Assembly (NCBI GenBank): GCA_947179485.1
Contig: OX359246.1
Coordinates: 44,619,632 to 44,683,631 of the forward strand
Length of the DNA: 64,000 bases
Source of the DNA: Allacma fusca
Lineage: Eukaryota; Arthropoda; Collembola; Symphypleona; Sminthuridae
Direction: 5' to 3'
The notes under the pieces are model-generated. The model worked only from the letters and a program-made list of their open reading frames with translations, did no database searches and was not told where the DNA came from. Both the position numbers and the translations under genes were made by a program. Position 1 is the first letter of the stretch. Every line of letters begins with the position of its first letter. This document shows positions 27,301 through 40,712 of this stretch, piece after piece.

Positions 27301-27836
27301 TCCAAGTTAGACTCCAAGTTAGACTCGAAGTTAGACTTCAAGTTTGAATCCAAGTTTGACTCCAAGTTAGACTTCAAGTTAGACTCCAAATAGACTCCAA
27401 GTTAGACTCCAAATAGACTCTAAGTTAGACTCCACGTTAGACTCCACGTTTGACTCCAAGTTAGACTCCAAGTAAGACTCCTAGTTAGACTCCAAGTTAG
27501 ACTTCAAGTTTGAATCCAAGTTTGACTCCAAGTTAGACTCCAAGTTATAATCGTGGTTGGACTCCAAGTTTGACTCCAAGTTAGATTCCAAGTTAGACTC
27601 CAAGTTAGATTCCAAGTTAGACTCCAAGTTAGACTCCAAGTTAGACTCCAAATTAAACTACAAGTTACACTCCAAGTTAGACTCCAAATTTAAATGCAAG
27701 TTAGACTCCAGGTTAGACTCCACGTTTTACTCCAAGTTAGACTCCAAGTTAGACTCCACGTTTGACTCCAAGTTAGACTCCAAGTTAGACTCCAAGATAG
27801 ACTCCAAGTTAGACTCCAAGTTAGACTTCCAAGTTA
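20140..27836. repeat. Four 13-bp units GACTTCCAAGTTA
   Basis: One-base insertion units occur at 20140, 21891, 26073 and 27824. I saw no others in the window. They form two pairs related by 5,933 bp, and the two within each pair are related by 1,751 bp. They push the + strand frame from Asp-Ser-Lys-Leu to Leu-Gln-Val-Arg, which stays open. Confidence 0.85.
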
Positions 27837-30317
27837 GACTCCATGTTAAACTTCAAGTTAGACTCCAAGTTAGTCTCCAAGTTTGACTCCAGGTTAGACT
27901 CCACGTTTTACTCCAAGTTAGACTCCAAGTTAGACTCCAAGTTTGACTCCAGGTTAGACTCCAAGTTAGACTCCAAGTTAGACTCCAAGTTAGACTCCAA
28001 GTTCGGCGCCAGGTTAGACTCCAAGTTAGACTCGAAGTTAGACTCGAAGTTAGACTCCAAGTTAGACTCCAAGTTAGACTCCAAGTTAGACTCAAAGTTA
28101 GACTCCAAGTAAGACCTAAGTAAGACTCCATGTTAGACTCCAAGATAGACTCCAAGTTAGACTCCAGGTTAGACTCGACGTTTGACTCAGAGTTAGACTC
28201 CAAGTTAAACTCCACGTTTGACTCCAAGTTAGACTCCAAGTTAGACTCCAAAATAGACTCCAAGTTAGACTCCTAGTTAGACTCCAAGTGAGACTCCAAG
28301 TTTGACTCCAAGTTAGACTCCAAGTTAGAATCGTGGTTGGACTCCAAGTTTGACTCCAAGTTTGACTCCAAGTTTGACTCCAAGTTTGACTCCAAGTTAG
28401 ATTCCAAGTTAGACTCTAAGTTAGACTCCAAGTTAGACTCTAAGTTAGACTCCAAGTTAGACTCCAAGTTAGACTCCAAATTTGAATTTAAGTTCGACTC
28501 CAGGTTAGACTCTACGTTTGACTATAAGTTAGACTCCAAGTTAGACTCCAAGTTAGACTCCAAGTTAGACTCCATGTTAGACTCCAAGTAAGACTCCAAG
28601 TTAGACTCCAAGTTAGACTCCAAGTTCGGCTCCAGGTTAGACTCCAAGTTTGACTCCAAGTTCGGCTCCTGGTTAGACTCCAAGTTAGACTCGAAGTTAG
28701 ACTCGAACTTAGACTCGAAGTTAGACTCCAAGTTAAACTCGAAGTTAGACTCGAAGTTGGACTCCAAGTAAGACTCCAAGTTAGATTCCAAGTTACACTC
28801 CAAGTTAGACTCCAAATTAGACTCCACGTTTGACTCCAAGTTAGACTCCAGGTTAGACTCCACGTTTGACTCCAAGTTAGACTCCAAGTTAGACTCCAAG
28901 TTAGACTCCAAGTTCGGCTCCAGGTTAGACTCTAAGTTAGACTCGAAGTTAGACTCGAAGTTAGACACCAAGTAAGACTCCAAGTTAGACTCCAAGTTAG
29001 ACTCCATGTTAGACTCCAAGTTAGACTCCAAGTTAGACTCCAAATAGACTCCAAGTTAGACTCCACGTTAGACTCCACGTTTGACTCCAAGTTGGACTCC
29101 AAGTTAGACTCCAAGTAAGACTCCTAGTTAGACTCCAAGTTAGACTTCAAGTTTGAATCCAAGTTTGACTCCAAGTTAGACTCCAAATTATAATCGTGGT
29201 TGGACTCCAAGTTAGATTCCAAGTTAGACTCCAAGTTAGACTCCAGGTTAGATTCCAAGTTAGACTCCAAGTTAGACTCCAAGTTAGACTCCAAATTAAA
29301 CTACAAGTTACACTCCAAGTTAGACTCCAAGTTAGACTCCAAATTTGAATCCAAGTTAGACTCCAGGTTAGACTCCAAATTTGAATCCAAGTTAGACTCC
29401 AAATAGACTCCAAGTTAGACTCCAAATAGACTCCAAGTTAGACTCCACGTTAGACTCCACGTTTGACTCCAAGTTAGACTCCAAGTAAGACTCCTAGTTA
29501 GACTCCAAGTTAGACTTCAAGTTTGAATCCAAGTTTGACTCCAAGTTAGACTCCAAGTTATAATCGTGGTTGGACTCCAAGTTTGACTCCAAGTTAGATT
29601 CCAAGTTAGACTCCAAGTTAGACTCCAAGTTAGATTCCAAGTTATACTCCAAGTTAGACTCCAAGTTAGACTCCAAATTAAACTACAAGTTACACTCCAA
29701 GTTAGACTCCAAGTTAGACTCCAAATTTGAATCCAAGTTAGACTCCAGGTTGGACTCCACGTTTTACTCCAAGTTAGACTCCAAGTTAGACTCCACGTTT
29801 GACTCCAAGTTAGACTCCAAGTTAGACTCCAAGATAGACTCCAAGTTTGACTCCAGGTTAGACTCCAAGTTAGACTCCAAGTTAGACTCCAAGTTAGACT
29901 CCAAGTTCGGCGCCAGGTTAGACTCCAAGTTAGACTCGAAGTTAGACTCGAAGTTAGACTCCAAGTTAGACTCCAAGTTAGACTCCAAGTTAGACTCAAA
30001 GTTAGACTCCAAGTAAGACCTAAGTAAGACTCCATGTTAGACTCCAAGATAGACTCCAAGTTAGACTCCAGGTTAGACTCGACGTTTGACTCAGAGTTAG
30101 ACTCCAAGTTAAACTCCACGTTTGACTCCAAGTTAGACTCCAAGTTAGACTCCAAAATAGACTCGAAGTTAGACTCCTAGTTAGACTCCAAGTGAGACTC
30201 CAAGTTTGACTCCAAGTTAGACTCCAAGTTAGAATCGTGGTTGGACTCGAACTTAGACTCGAAGTTAGACTCCAAGTTAGACTCGAAGTTAGACTCGAAG
30301 TTAGACTCCAAGTAAGA
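24312..30317. repeat. 5.9-kb tandem duplication B, right copy
   Basis: This is the downstream copy of 18379-24311. The junction lies at about 24312, where a run of GACTCGAAG units gives way to the GACTCCTAG unit that also begins the left copy. It carries a 72-bp insertion and scattered substitutions (for example G at 30165 against C at 24160). Beyond about 30318 it continues with GATTCC where the left copy meets the junction. Confidence 0.93.
28843..28914. repeat. 72-bp (six-unit) insertion distinguishing the two 6-kb copies
   Basis: Relative to 22909/22910 in the left copy, this copy has six extra 12-bp units, including the AGGTTA and ACGTTT variants, before the CGGCTCC unit. The shift from 5,933 to 6,005 bp is exact. 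Whether it is a gain here or a loss in the left copy cannot be decided within the pair, although other copies of this segment (for example near 30.4 kb) also have the longer form. Confidence 0.88.
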
Positions 30318-32434
30318 CTCCAAGTTAGATTCCAAGTTACACTCCAAGTTAGACTCCAAGTTAGACTCCACGTTTGACTCCAAGTTAGACTCCAGGTTAG
30401 ACTCCACGTTTAACTCCAAGTTAGACTCCAAGTTAGACTCCAAGTTAGACTCCAAGTTCGGCTCCAGGTTAGACTCTAAGTTAGACTCGAAGTTAGACTC
30501 GAAGTTAGACACCAAGTAAGACTCCAAGTTAGACTCCAAGTTAGACTCCATGTTAGACTCCAAGTTAGACTCCAAGTTAGACTCCAAATAGACTCCAAGT
30601 TAGACTCCACGTTAGACTCCACGTTTGACTCCAAGTTGGACTCCAAGTTAGACTCCAAGTAAGACTCCTAGTTAGACTCCAAGTTAGACTTCAAGTTTGA
30701 ATCCAAGTTTGACTCCAAGTTAGACTCCAAGTTATAATCGTGGTTGGACTCCAAGTTTGACTCCAAGTTAGATTCCAAGTTAGACTCCAAGTTAGACTCC
30801 AAGTTAGATTCCAAGTTAGACTCCAAGTTAGACTCCAAATTAGACTCCAAATTAAACTACAAGTTACACTCCAAGTTAGACTCCAAGTTAGACTCCAAAT
30901 TTGAATCCAAGTTAGACTCCAGGTTAGACTCCAAATTTGAATCCAAGTTAGACTCCAGGTTAGACTCTACGTTTGACTCAGAGTTAGACTCCAAGTTAAA
31001 CTCCACGTTTGACTCCAAGTTAGACTCCAAGTTAGACTCCAAGTTAGACTCCAAGTTAGACTCCTTGTTAGACTCCAAGTGAGACTCCAAGTTTGACTCC
31101 AAGTTAGACTCCAAGTTTGACTCGAAGTTAGATTCCAAGTTAGACTCCAAGTTAGACTCCAAGTTAGACTCCAAGTTAGACTCCAAGTTAGACTCCAAGT
31201 TAGACTCCAAGTTAGACTCCAAGTTAGACTCCAAGTTCGGCTCAAGGTTATACTCCAAGTTTGACTCCAAGTTCGGCTCCTGGTTAGACTCCAAGTTAGA
31301 CTCAAAGTTAGACTCGAACTTAGACTCGAAGTTAGACTCCAAGTTAGACTCGAAGTTAGACTCGAAGTTAGACTCCAAGTAAGACTCCAAGTTAGATTCC
31401 AAGTTACACTCCAAGTTAGACTCCAAATTAGACTCCACGTTTGACTCCAAGTTAGACTCCAGGTTAGACTCCACGTTTGACTCCAAGTTAGACTCCAAGT
31501 TAGACTCCTAGTTCGGCTCCAGGTTAGACTCTAAGTTAGACTCGAAGTTAGACTCGAAGTTAGACGCCAAGTAAGACCCCAAGTTAGACTCCAAGTTAGA
31601 CTCCATGTTAGACTCCAAGTTAGACTCCAAGTTAGACTCCAAATAGACTCCAAGTTAGACTCCACGTTAGACTCCACGTTTGACTCCAAGTTGGACTCCA
31701 AGTTAGACTCCAAGTAAGACTCCTAGTTAGACTCCAAGTTAGACTTCAAGTTTGAATCCAAGTTTGACTCCAAGTTAGACTCCAAGTTATAATCGTGGTT
31801 GGACTCCAAGTTTGACTCCAAGTTAGACTCCAAGTTAGATTCCAAGTTAGACTCCAAGTTAGACTCCAAGTTAGACTCCAAATTAAACTACAAGTTACAC
31901 TCCAAGTTAGACTCCAAGTTAGACTCCAAATTTGAATCCAAGTTAGACTCCAGGTTAGACTCCAAATTTGAATCCAAGTTAGACTCCAGGTTAGACTCTA
32001 CGTTTGACTCCAAGTTAGACTCCAAGTTAGACTTCAAGTTAGACTCCAAGTTAGACTCCTTGTTAGACTGCAAGTGAGACTCCAAGTTTGACTCCAAGTT
32101 AGACTCCAAGTTTGACTCGAAGTTAGATTCCAAGTTAGACTCCAAGTTAGACTCCAAGTTAGACTCCAAGTTAAACTCCAAGTTAGACTCCTTGTTAGAC
32201 TCCAAGTGAGACTTCAAGTTTGACTCCAAGTTTGACTCCAAGTTTGACTCGAAGTTAGATTCCAAGTTAGACTCCAAGTTAGACTCCAAGTTAGACTCCA
32301 AGTTAAACTCTAAGTTAGACTCCAAGTTAGACTCCAAGTTAGACTCCAAGTTAGACTCCAGGTTAGACTCCAAGTTAGACTCCAAGTTAGACTCCAAATT
32401 TGACTCCAGGTTAGACTCCAAGTTAGACTCCAAG
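30318..32434. repeat. Transitional block with first CCTTGTTAG variants
   Basis: AATCGTGG landmarks stand at 30736 and 31791 (spacing 1,055 bp). The unit GACTCCTTGTTA first appears near 31060 and then recurs to the end of the window; I did not see it earlier. No clean pairing with a single other block was found, and no gene. Confidence 0.78.
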
Positions 32435-35400
32435 TTAGACTCCAAGTTAGACTCCAAGTTCGGCGCCAGGTTAGACTCCAAGTTAGACTCGAAGTTAGAC
32501 TCCAAGTTAGACTCCAAGTTAGACTCCAAGTTAGACTCCAAGTTAGACTCAAAGTTAGACTCCAAGTAAGACCTAAGTAAGACTCCATGTTAGACTCCAA
32601 GATAGACTCCAAGTTAGACTCCAGGTTAGACTCGACGTTTGACTCAGAGTTAGACTCCAAGTTAAACTCCACGTTTGACTCCAAGTTAGACTCCAAGTTA
32701 GACTCCAAAATAGACTCCAAGTTAGACTCCTAGTTAGACTCCAAGTGAGACTCCAAGTTTGACTCCAAGTTAGACTCCAAGTTAGAATCGTGGTTGGACT
32801 CGAACTTAGACTCCAAGTTAGACTCCAAGTTAGACTCGAAGTTAGACTCGAAGTTAGACTCCAAGTAAGACTCCAAGTTAGATTCCAAGTTACACTCCAA
32901 GTTAGACTCCAAATTAGACTCCACGTTTGACTCCAAGTTAGACTCCAGGTTAGACTCCACGTTTAACTCCAAGTTAGACTCCAAGTTAGACTCCAAGTTA
33001 GACTCCAAGTTCGGCTCCAGGTTAGACTCTAAGTTAGACTCGAAGTTAGACTCGAAGTTAGACACCAAGTAAGACTCCAAGTTAGACTCCAAGTTAGACT
33101 CCATGTTAGACTCCAAGTTAGACTCCAAGTTAGACTCCAAATAGACTCCAAGTTAGACTCCACGTTAGACTCCACGTTTGACTCCAAGTTGGACTCCAAG
33201 TTAGACTCCAAGTAAGACTCCTAGTTAGACTCCAAGTTAGACTTCAAGTTTGAATCCAAGTTTGACTCCAAGTTAGACTCCAAGTTATAATCGTGGTTGG
33301 ACTCCAAGTTTGACTCCAAGTTAGATTCCAAGTTAGACTCCAAGTTAGACTCCAAGTTAGGTTCCAAGTTAGACTCCAAGTTAGACTCCAAGTTAGACTC
33401 CAAATTAAACTACAAGTTACACTCCAAGTTAGACTCCAAGTTAGACTCCAAATTTGAATCCAAGTTAGACTCCAGGTTAGACTCCAAATTTGAATCCAAG
33501 TTAGACTCCAGGTTAGACTCTACGTTTGACTCAGAGTTAGACTCCAAGTTAAACTCCACGTTTGACTCCAAGTTAGACTCCAAGTTAGACTCCAAGTTAG
33601 ACTCCAAGTTAGACTCCTTGTTAGACTCCAAGTGAGACTCCAAGTTTGACTCCAAGTTAGACTCCAAGTTTGACTCGAAGTTAGATTCCAAGTTAGACTC
33701 CAAGTTAGACTCCAAGTTAGACTCCAAGTTAGACTCCAAGTTAGACTCCAAGTTAGACTCCAAGTTAGACTCCAAGTTAGACTCCAAGTTCGGCTCCAGG
33801 TTATACTCCAAGTTTGACTTCAAGTTCGGCTCCTGGTTAGACTCCAAGTTAGACTCGAAGTTAGACTCGAACTTAGACTCGAAGTTAGACTCCAAGTTAG
33901 ACTCGAAGTTAGACTCGAAGTTAGACTCCAAGTAAGACTCCAAGTTGGATTCCAAGTTCGGCTCCAGGTTAGACTCTAAGTTAGACTCGAAGTTAGACTC
34001 GAAGTTAGACACCAAGTAAGACTCCAAGTTAGACTCCAAGTTAGACTCCATGTTAGACTCCAAGTTAGACTCCAAGTTAGACTCCAAATAGACTCCAAGT
34101 TAGACTCCACGTTAGACTCCACGTTTGACTCCAAGTTGGACTCCAAGTTAGACTCCAAGTAAGACTCCAAGTTAGACTCCAAGTTCGGCTCCAGGTTATA
34201 CTCCAAGTTTGACTTCAAGTTCGGCTCCTGGTTAGACTCCAAGTTAGACTCGAAGTTAGACTCGAACTTAGACTCGAAGTTAGACTCCAAGTTAGACTCG
34301 AAGTTAGACTCGAAGTTAGACTCCAAGTAAGACTCCAAGTTGGATTCCAAGTTCGGCTCCAGGTTAGACTCTAAGTTAGACTCGAAGTTAGACTCGAAGT
34401 TAGACACCAAGTAAGACTCCAAGTTAGACTCCAAGTTAGACTCCATGTTAGACTCCAAGTTAGACTCCAAGTTAGACTCCAAATAGACTCCAAGTTAGAC
34501 TCCACGTTAGACTCCACGTTTGACTCCAAGTTGGACTCCAAGTTAGACTCCAAGTAAGACTCCTAGTTAGACTCCAAGTTAGACTTCAAGTTTGAATCCA
34601 AGTTTGACTCCAAGTTAGATTCCAAGTTAGACTCCAAGTTAGACTCCAAGTTAGATTCCAAGTTAGACTCCAAGTTAGACTCCAAGTTAGACTCCAAATT
34701 AAACTACAAGTTACACTCCAAGTTAGACTCCAAGTTAGACTCCAAATTTGAATCCAAGTTAGACTCCAGGTTAGACTCCAAATTTGAATCCAAGTTAGAC
34801 TCCAGGTTAGACTCTACGTTTGACTCCAAGTTAGACTCCAAGTTAGACTCCAAGTTAGACTCCAAGTTAGACTCCTTGTTAGACTGCAAGTGAGACTCCA
34901 AGTTTGACTCCAAGTTAGACTCCAAGTTTGACTCGAAGTTAGATTCCAAGTTAGACTCCAAGTTAGACTCCAAGTTAGACTCCAAGTTAAACTCCAAATT
35001 TGACTCCAGGTTAGACTCCAAGTTAGACTCCAAGTTAGACTCCAAGTTAGACTCCAAGTTCGGCGCCAGGTTAGACTCCAAGTTAGACTCGAAGTTAGAC
35101 TCCAAGTTAGACTCGAAGTTAGACTCCAAGTTAGACTCCAAGTTAGACTCAAAGTTAGACTCCAAGTAAGACCTAAGTAAGACTCCATGTTAGACTCCAA
35201 GATAGACTCCAAGTTAGACTCCAGGTTAGACTCGACGTTTGACTCAGAGTTAGACTCCAAGTTAAACTCCACGTTTGACTCCAAGTTAGACTCCAAGTTA
35301 GACTCCAAAATAGACTCCAAGTTAGACTCCTAGTTAGACTCCAAGTGAGACTCCAAGTTTGACTCCAAGTTAGACTCCAAGTTAGAATCGTGGTTGGACT

Positions 35401-35945
35401 CGAACTTAGACTCCAAGTTAGACTCCAAGTTAGACTCGAAGTTAGACTCGAAGTTAGACTCCAAGTAAGACTCCAAGTTAGATTCCAAGTTACACTCCAA
35501 GTTAGACTCCAAATTAGACTCCACGTTTGACTCCAAGTTAGACTCCAGGTTAGACTCCACGTTTAACTCCAAGTTAGACTCCAAGTTAGACTCCAAGTTA
35601 GACTCCAAGTTCGGCTCCAGGTTAGACTCTAAGTTAGACTCGAAGTTAGACTCGAAGTTAGACACCAAGTAAGACTCCAAGTTAGACTCCAAGTTAGACT
35701 CCATGTTAGACTCCAAGTTAGACTCCAAGTTAGACTCCAAATAGACTCCAAGTTAGACTCCACGTTAGACTCCACGTTTGACTCCAAGTTGGACTCCAAC
35801 TTAGACTCCAAGTAAGACTCCTAGTTAGACTCCAAGTTAGACTTCAAGTTTGAATCCAAGTTTGACTCCAAGTTAGACTCCAAGTTATAATCGTGGTTGG
35901 ACTCCAAGTTTGACTCCAAGTTAGATTCCAAGTTAGACTCCAAGT
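32435..35945. repeat. 4,767-bp-offset duplication C, left copy
   Basis: The variant order recurs at 37202-40712 with a constant offset of 4,767 bp. GGCGCC at 32462 pairs with 37229 and at 35062 with 39829. Inside, the two GGCGCC units stand 2,600 bp apart in both copies. Confidence 0.88.
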
Positions 35946-37201
35946 TCGGCGCCAGGTTAGACTCCAAGTTAGACTCGAAGTTAGACTCCAAGTTAGACTC
36001 CAAGTTAGACTCCAAGTTAGACTCCAAGTTAGACTCAAAGTTAGACTCCAAGTAAGACCTAAGTAAGACTCCATGTTAGACTCCAAGATAGACTCCAAGT
36101 TAGACTCCAGGTTAGACTCGACGTTTGACTCAGAGTTAGACTCCAAGTTAAACTCCACGTTTGACTCCAAGTTAGACTCCAAGTTAGACTCCAAAATAGA
36201 CTCCAAGTTAGACTCCTAGTTAGACTCCAAGTGAGACTCCAAGTTTGACTCCAAGTTAGACTCCAAGTTAGAATCGTGGTTGGACTCGAACTTAGACTCC
36301 AAGTTAGACTCCAAGTTAGACTCGAAGTTAGACTCGAAGTTAGACTCCAAGTAAGACTCCAAGTTAGATTCCAAGTTACACTCCAAGTTAGACTCCAAAT
36401 TAGACTCCACGTTTGACTCCAAGTTAGACTCCAGGTTAGACTCCACGTTTAACTCCAAGTTAGACTCCAAGTTAGACTCCAAGTTAGACTCCAAGTTCGG
36501 CTCCAGGTTAGACTCTAAGTTAGACTCGAAGTTAGACTCGAAGTTAGACACCAAGTAAGACTCCAAGTTAGACTCCAAGTTAGACTCCATGTTAGACTCC
36601 AAGTTAGACTCCAAGTTAGACTCCAAATAGACTCCAAGTTAGACTCCACGTTAGACTCCACGTTTGACTCCAAGTTGGACTCCAAGTTAGACTCCAAGTA
36701 AGACTCCTAGTTAGACTCCAAGTTAGACTTCAAGTTTGAATCCAAGTTTGACTCCAAGTTAGACTCCAAGTTATAATCGTGGTTGGACTCCAAGTTTGAC
36801 TCCAAGTTAGATTCCAAGTTAGACTCCAAGTTAGACTCCAAGTTAGGTTCCAAGTTAGACTCCAAGTTAGACTCCAAGTTAGACTCCAAATTAAACTACA
36901 AGTTACACTCCAAGTTAGACTCGAAGTTAGACTCGAAGTTAGACACCAAGTAAGACTCCAAGTTAGACTCCAAGTTAGACTCCATGTTAGACTCCAAGTT
37001 AGACTCCAAGTTAGACTCCAAATAGACTCCAAGTTAGACTCCACGTTAGACTCCACGTTTGACTCCAAGTTGGACTCCAACTTAGACTCCAAGTAAGACT
37101 CCTAGTTAGACTCCAAGTTAGACTTCAAGTTTGAATCCAAGTTTGACTCCAAGTTAGACTCCAAGTTATAATCGTGGTTGGACTCCAAGTTTGACTCCAA
37201 G
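35946..37201. repeat. Interposed copies between the two C segments
   Basis: This stretch repeats the end of the left C copy with an 886-bp offset (GGCGCC at 35062 and 35948). It is itself partly repeated downstream with a 1,281-bp offset (35948 and 37229) until about 36915. The steps 2,600 + 886 + 1,281 add up to the 4,767-bp spacing of the C copies, pointing to nested unequal exchanges. Confidence 0.83.
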
Positions 37202-40200
37202 TTAGATTCCAAGTTAGACTCCAAGTTCGGCGCCAGGTTAGACTCCAAGTTAGACTCGAAGTTAGACTCCAAGTTAGACTCCAAGTTAGACTCCAAGTTA
37301 GACTCCAAGTTAGACTCAAAGTTAGACTCCAAGTAAGACCTAAGTAAGACTCCATGTTAGACTCCAAGATAGACTCCAAGTTAGACTCCAGGTTAGACTC
37401 GACGTTTGACTCAGAGTTAGACTCCAAGTTAAACTCCACGTTTGACTCCAAGTTAGACTCCAAGTTAGACTCCAAAATAGACTCCAAGTTAGACTCCTAG
37501 TTAGACTCCAAGTGAGACTCCAAGTTTGACTCCAAGTTAGACTCCAAGTTAGAATCGTGGTTGGACTCGAACTTAGACTCCAAGTTAGACTCCAAGTTAG
37601 ACTCGAAGTTAGACTCGAAGTTAGACTCCAAGTAAGACTCCAAGTTAGATTCCAAGTTACACTCCAAGTTAGACTCCAAATTAGACTCCACGTTTGACTC
37701 CAAGTTAGACTCCAGGTTAGACTCCACGTTTAACTCCAAGTTAGACTCCAAGTTAGACTCCAAGTTAGACTCCAAGTTCGGCTCCAGGTTAGACTCTAAG
37801 TTAGACTCGAAGTTAGACTCGAAGTTAGACACCAAGTAAGACTCCAAGTTAGACTCCAAGTTAGACTCCATGTTAGACTCCAAGTTAGACTCCAAGTTAG
37901 ACTCCAAATAGACTCCAAGTTAGACTCCACGTTAGACTCCACGTTTGACTCCAAGTTGGACTCCAAGTTAGACTCCAAGTAAGACTCCTAGTTAGACTCC
38001 AAGTTAGACTTCAAGTTTGAATCCAAGTTTGACTCCAAGTTAGACTCCAAGTTATAATCGTGGTTGGACTCCAAGTTTGACTCCAAGTTAGATTCCAAGT
38101 TAGACTCCAAGTTAGACTCCAAGTTAGGTTCCAAGTTAGACTCCAAGTTAGACTCCAAGTTAGACTCCAAATTAAACTACAAGTTACACTCCAAGTTAGA
38201 CTCCAAGTTAGACTCCAAATTTGAATCCAAGTTAGACTCCAGGTTAGACTCCAAATTTGAATCCAAGTTAGACTCCAGGTTAGAATCTACGTTTGACTCA
38301 GAGTTAGACTCCAAGTTAAACTCCACGTTTGACTCCAAGTTAGACTCCAAGTTAGACTCCAAGTTAGACTCCAAGTTAGACTCCTTGTTAGACTCCAAGT
38401 GAGACTCCAAGTTTGACTCCAAGTTAGACTCCAAGTTTGACTCGAAGTTAGATTCCAAGTTAGACTCCAAGTTAGACTCCAAGTTAGACTCCAAGTTAGA
38501 CTCCAAGTTAGACTCCAAGTTAGACTCCAAGTTAGACTCCAAGTTAGACTCCAAGTTCGGCTCCAGGTTATACTCCAAGTTTGACTTCAAGTTCGGCTCC
38601 TGGTTAGACTCCAAGTTAGACTCGAAGTTAGACTCGAACTTAGACTCGAAGTTAGACTCCAAGTTAGACTCGAAGTTAGACTCGAAGTTAGACTCCAAGT
38701 AATACTCCAAGTTGGATTCCAAGTTCGGCTCCAGGTTAGACTCTAAGTTAGACTCGAAGTTAGACTCGAAGTTAGACACCAAGTAAGACTCCAAGTTAGA
38801 CTCCAAGTTAGACTCCATGTTAGACTCCAAGTTAGACTCCAAGTTAGACTCCAAATAGACTCCAAGTTAGACTCCACGTTAGACTCCACGTTTGACTCCA
38901 AGTTGGACTCCAAGTTAGACTCCAAGTAAGACTCCAAGTTAGACTCCAAGTTCGGCTCCAGGTTATACTCCAAGTTTGACTTCAAGTTCGGCTCCTGGTT
39001 AGACTCCAAGTTAGACTCGAAGTTAGACTCGAACTTAGACTCGAAGTTAGACTCCAAGTTAGACTCGAAGTTAGACTCGAAGTTAGACTCCAAGTAAGAC
39101 TCCAAGTTGGATTCCAAGTTCGGCTCCAGGTTAGACTCTAAGTTAGACTCGAAGTTAGACTCGAAGTTAGACACCAAGTAAGACTCCAAGTTAGACTCCA
39201 AGTTAGACTCCATGTTAGACTCCAAGTTAGACTCCAAGTTAGACTCCAAATAGACTCCAAGTTAGACTCCACGTTAGACTCCACGTTTGACTCCAAGTTG
39301 GACTCCAAGTTAGACTCCAAGTAAGACTCCTAGTTAGACTCCAAGTTAGACTTCAAGTTTGAATCCAAGTTTGACTCCAAGTTTGAATCCAAGTTAGACT
39401 CCAAGTCAGACTCCAAGTTAGATTCCAAGTTAGACTCCAAGTTAGACTCCAAGTTAGACTCCAAATTAAACTACAAGTTACACTCCAAGTTAGACTCCAA
39501 GTTAGACTCCAAATTTGAATCCAAGTTAGACTCCAGGTTAGACTCCAAATTTGAATCCAAGTTAGACTCCAGGTTAGACTCTACGTTTGACTCCAAGTTA
39601 GACTCCAAGTTAGACTCCAAGTTAGACTCCAAGTTAGACTCCTTGTTAGACTGCAAGTGAGACTCCAAGTTTGACTCCAAGTTAGACTCCAAGTTTGACT
39701 CGAAGTTAGATTCCAAGTTAGACTCCAAGTTAGACTCCAAGTTAGACTCCAAGTTAAACTCCAAATTTGACTCCAGGTTAGACTCCAAGTTAGACTCCAA
39801 GTTAGACTCCAAGTTAGACTCCAAGTTCGGCGCCAGGTTAGACTCCAAGTTAGACTCGAAGTTAGACTCCAAGTTAGACTCGAAGTTAGACTCCAAGTTA
39901 GACTCCAAGTTAGACTCAAAGTTAGACTCCAAGTAAGACCTAAGTAAGACTCCATGTTAGACTCCAAGATAGACTCCAAGTTAGACTCCAGGTTAGACTC
40001 GACGTTTGACTCAGAGTTAGACTCCAAGTTAAACTCCACGTTTGACTCCAAGTTAGACTCCAAGTTAGACTCCAAAATAGACTCCAAGTTAGACTCCTAG
40101 TTAGACTCCAAGTGAGACTCCAAGTTTGACTCCAAGTTAGACTCCAAGTTAGAATCGTGGTTGGACTCGAACTTAGACTCCAAGTTAGACTCCAAGTTAG

Positions 40201-40712
40201 ACTCGAAGTTAGACTCGAAGTTAGACTCCAAGTAAGACTCCAAGTTAGATTCCAAGTTACACTCCAAGTTAGACTCCAAATTAGACTCCACGTTTGACTC
40301 CAAGTTAGACTCCAGGTTAGACTCCACGTTTAACTCCAAGTTAGACTCCAAGTTAGACTCCAAGTTAGACTCCAAGTTCGGCTCCAGGTTAGACTCTAAG
40401 TTAGACTCGAAGTTAGACTCGAAGTTAGACACCAGGTAAGACTCCAAGTTAGACTCCAAGTTAGACTCCATGTTAGACTCCAAGTTAGACTCCAAGTTAG
40501 ACTCCAAATAGACTCCAAGTTAGACTCCACGTTAGACTCCACGTTTGACTCCAAGTTGGACTCCAACTTAGACTCCAAGTAAGACTCCTAGTTAGACTCC
40601 AAGTTAGACTTCAAGTTTGAATCCAAGTTTGACTCCAAGTTAGACTCCAAGTTATAATCGTGGTTGGACTCCAAGTTTGACTCCAAGTTAGATTCCAAGT
40701 TAGACTCCAAGT
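37202..40712. repeat. 4,767-bp-offset duplication C, right copy
   Basis: This is a copy of 32435-35945. It diverges from the left copy at about 40712, where the left copy goes into GTTCGGCGCC and this one continues with GTTAGACTCC. It contains the last GGCGCC unit (39829) and the last TAGAATCGTGG landmark (40153) of the window. Confidence 0.88.

Larger units (their letters stand above)
2060..39834. repeat. GGCGCC variant units (16 copies, left 40 kb only)
   Basis: GGCGCC occurs at 2060, 3487, 5283, 7451, 9247, 15742, 18115, 22072, 23904, 28005, 29909, 32462, 35062, 35948, 37229 and 39829. It is a rare double variant of the GTTCGGCTCC unit and is always followed by AGGTTAGACTCC. It serves as a six-base physical marker in an otherwise nearly uniform array. 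None was seen after 39829. Confidence 0.9.
744..40160. repeat. Landmark unit family TAGAATCGTGG (32 copies, left 40 kb only)
   Basis: This sister form of the landmark is preceded by TAG and usually followed by several GACTCCAAGTTT units. I counted 32, from 744 to 40153, among them 2384, 2624, 3811, 4051, 6135, 7775, 8015, 10732, 11846, 13501, 14173, 14939, 24228, 30233, 32786, 35386, 36272 and 37553. I saw none after 40153. Confidence 0.85.

Noticed and set aside
2060..39834. GGCGCC as a promoter or CpG island
   Set aside because: It is an isolated CpG inside a variant 12-mer, found at block intervals. Local base composition is otherwise that of the array.
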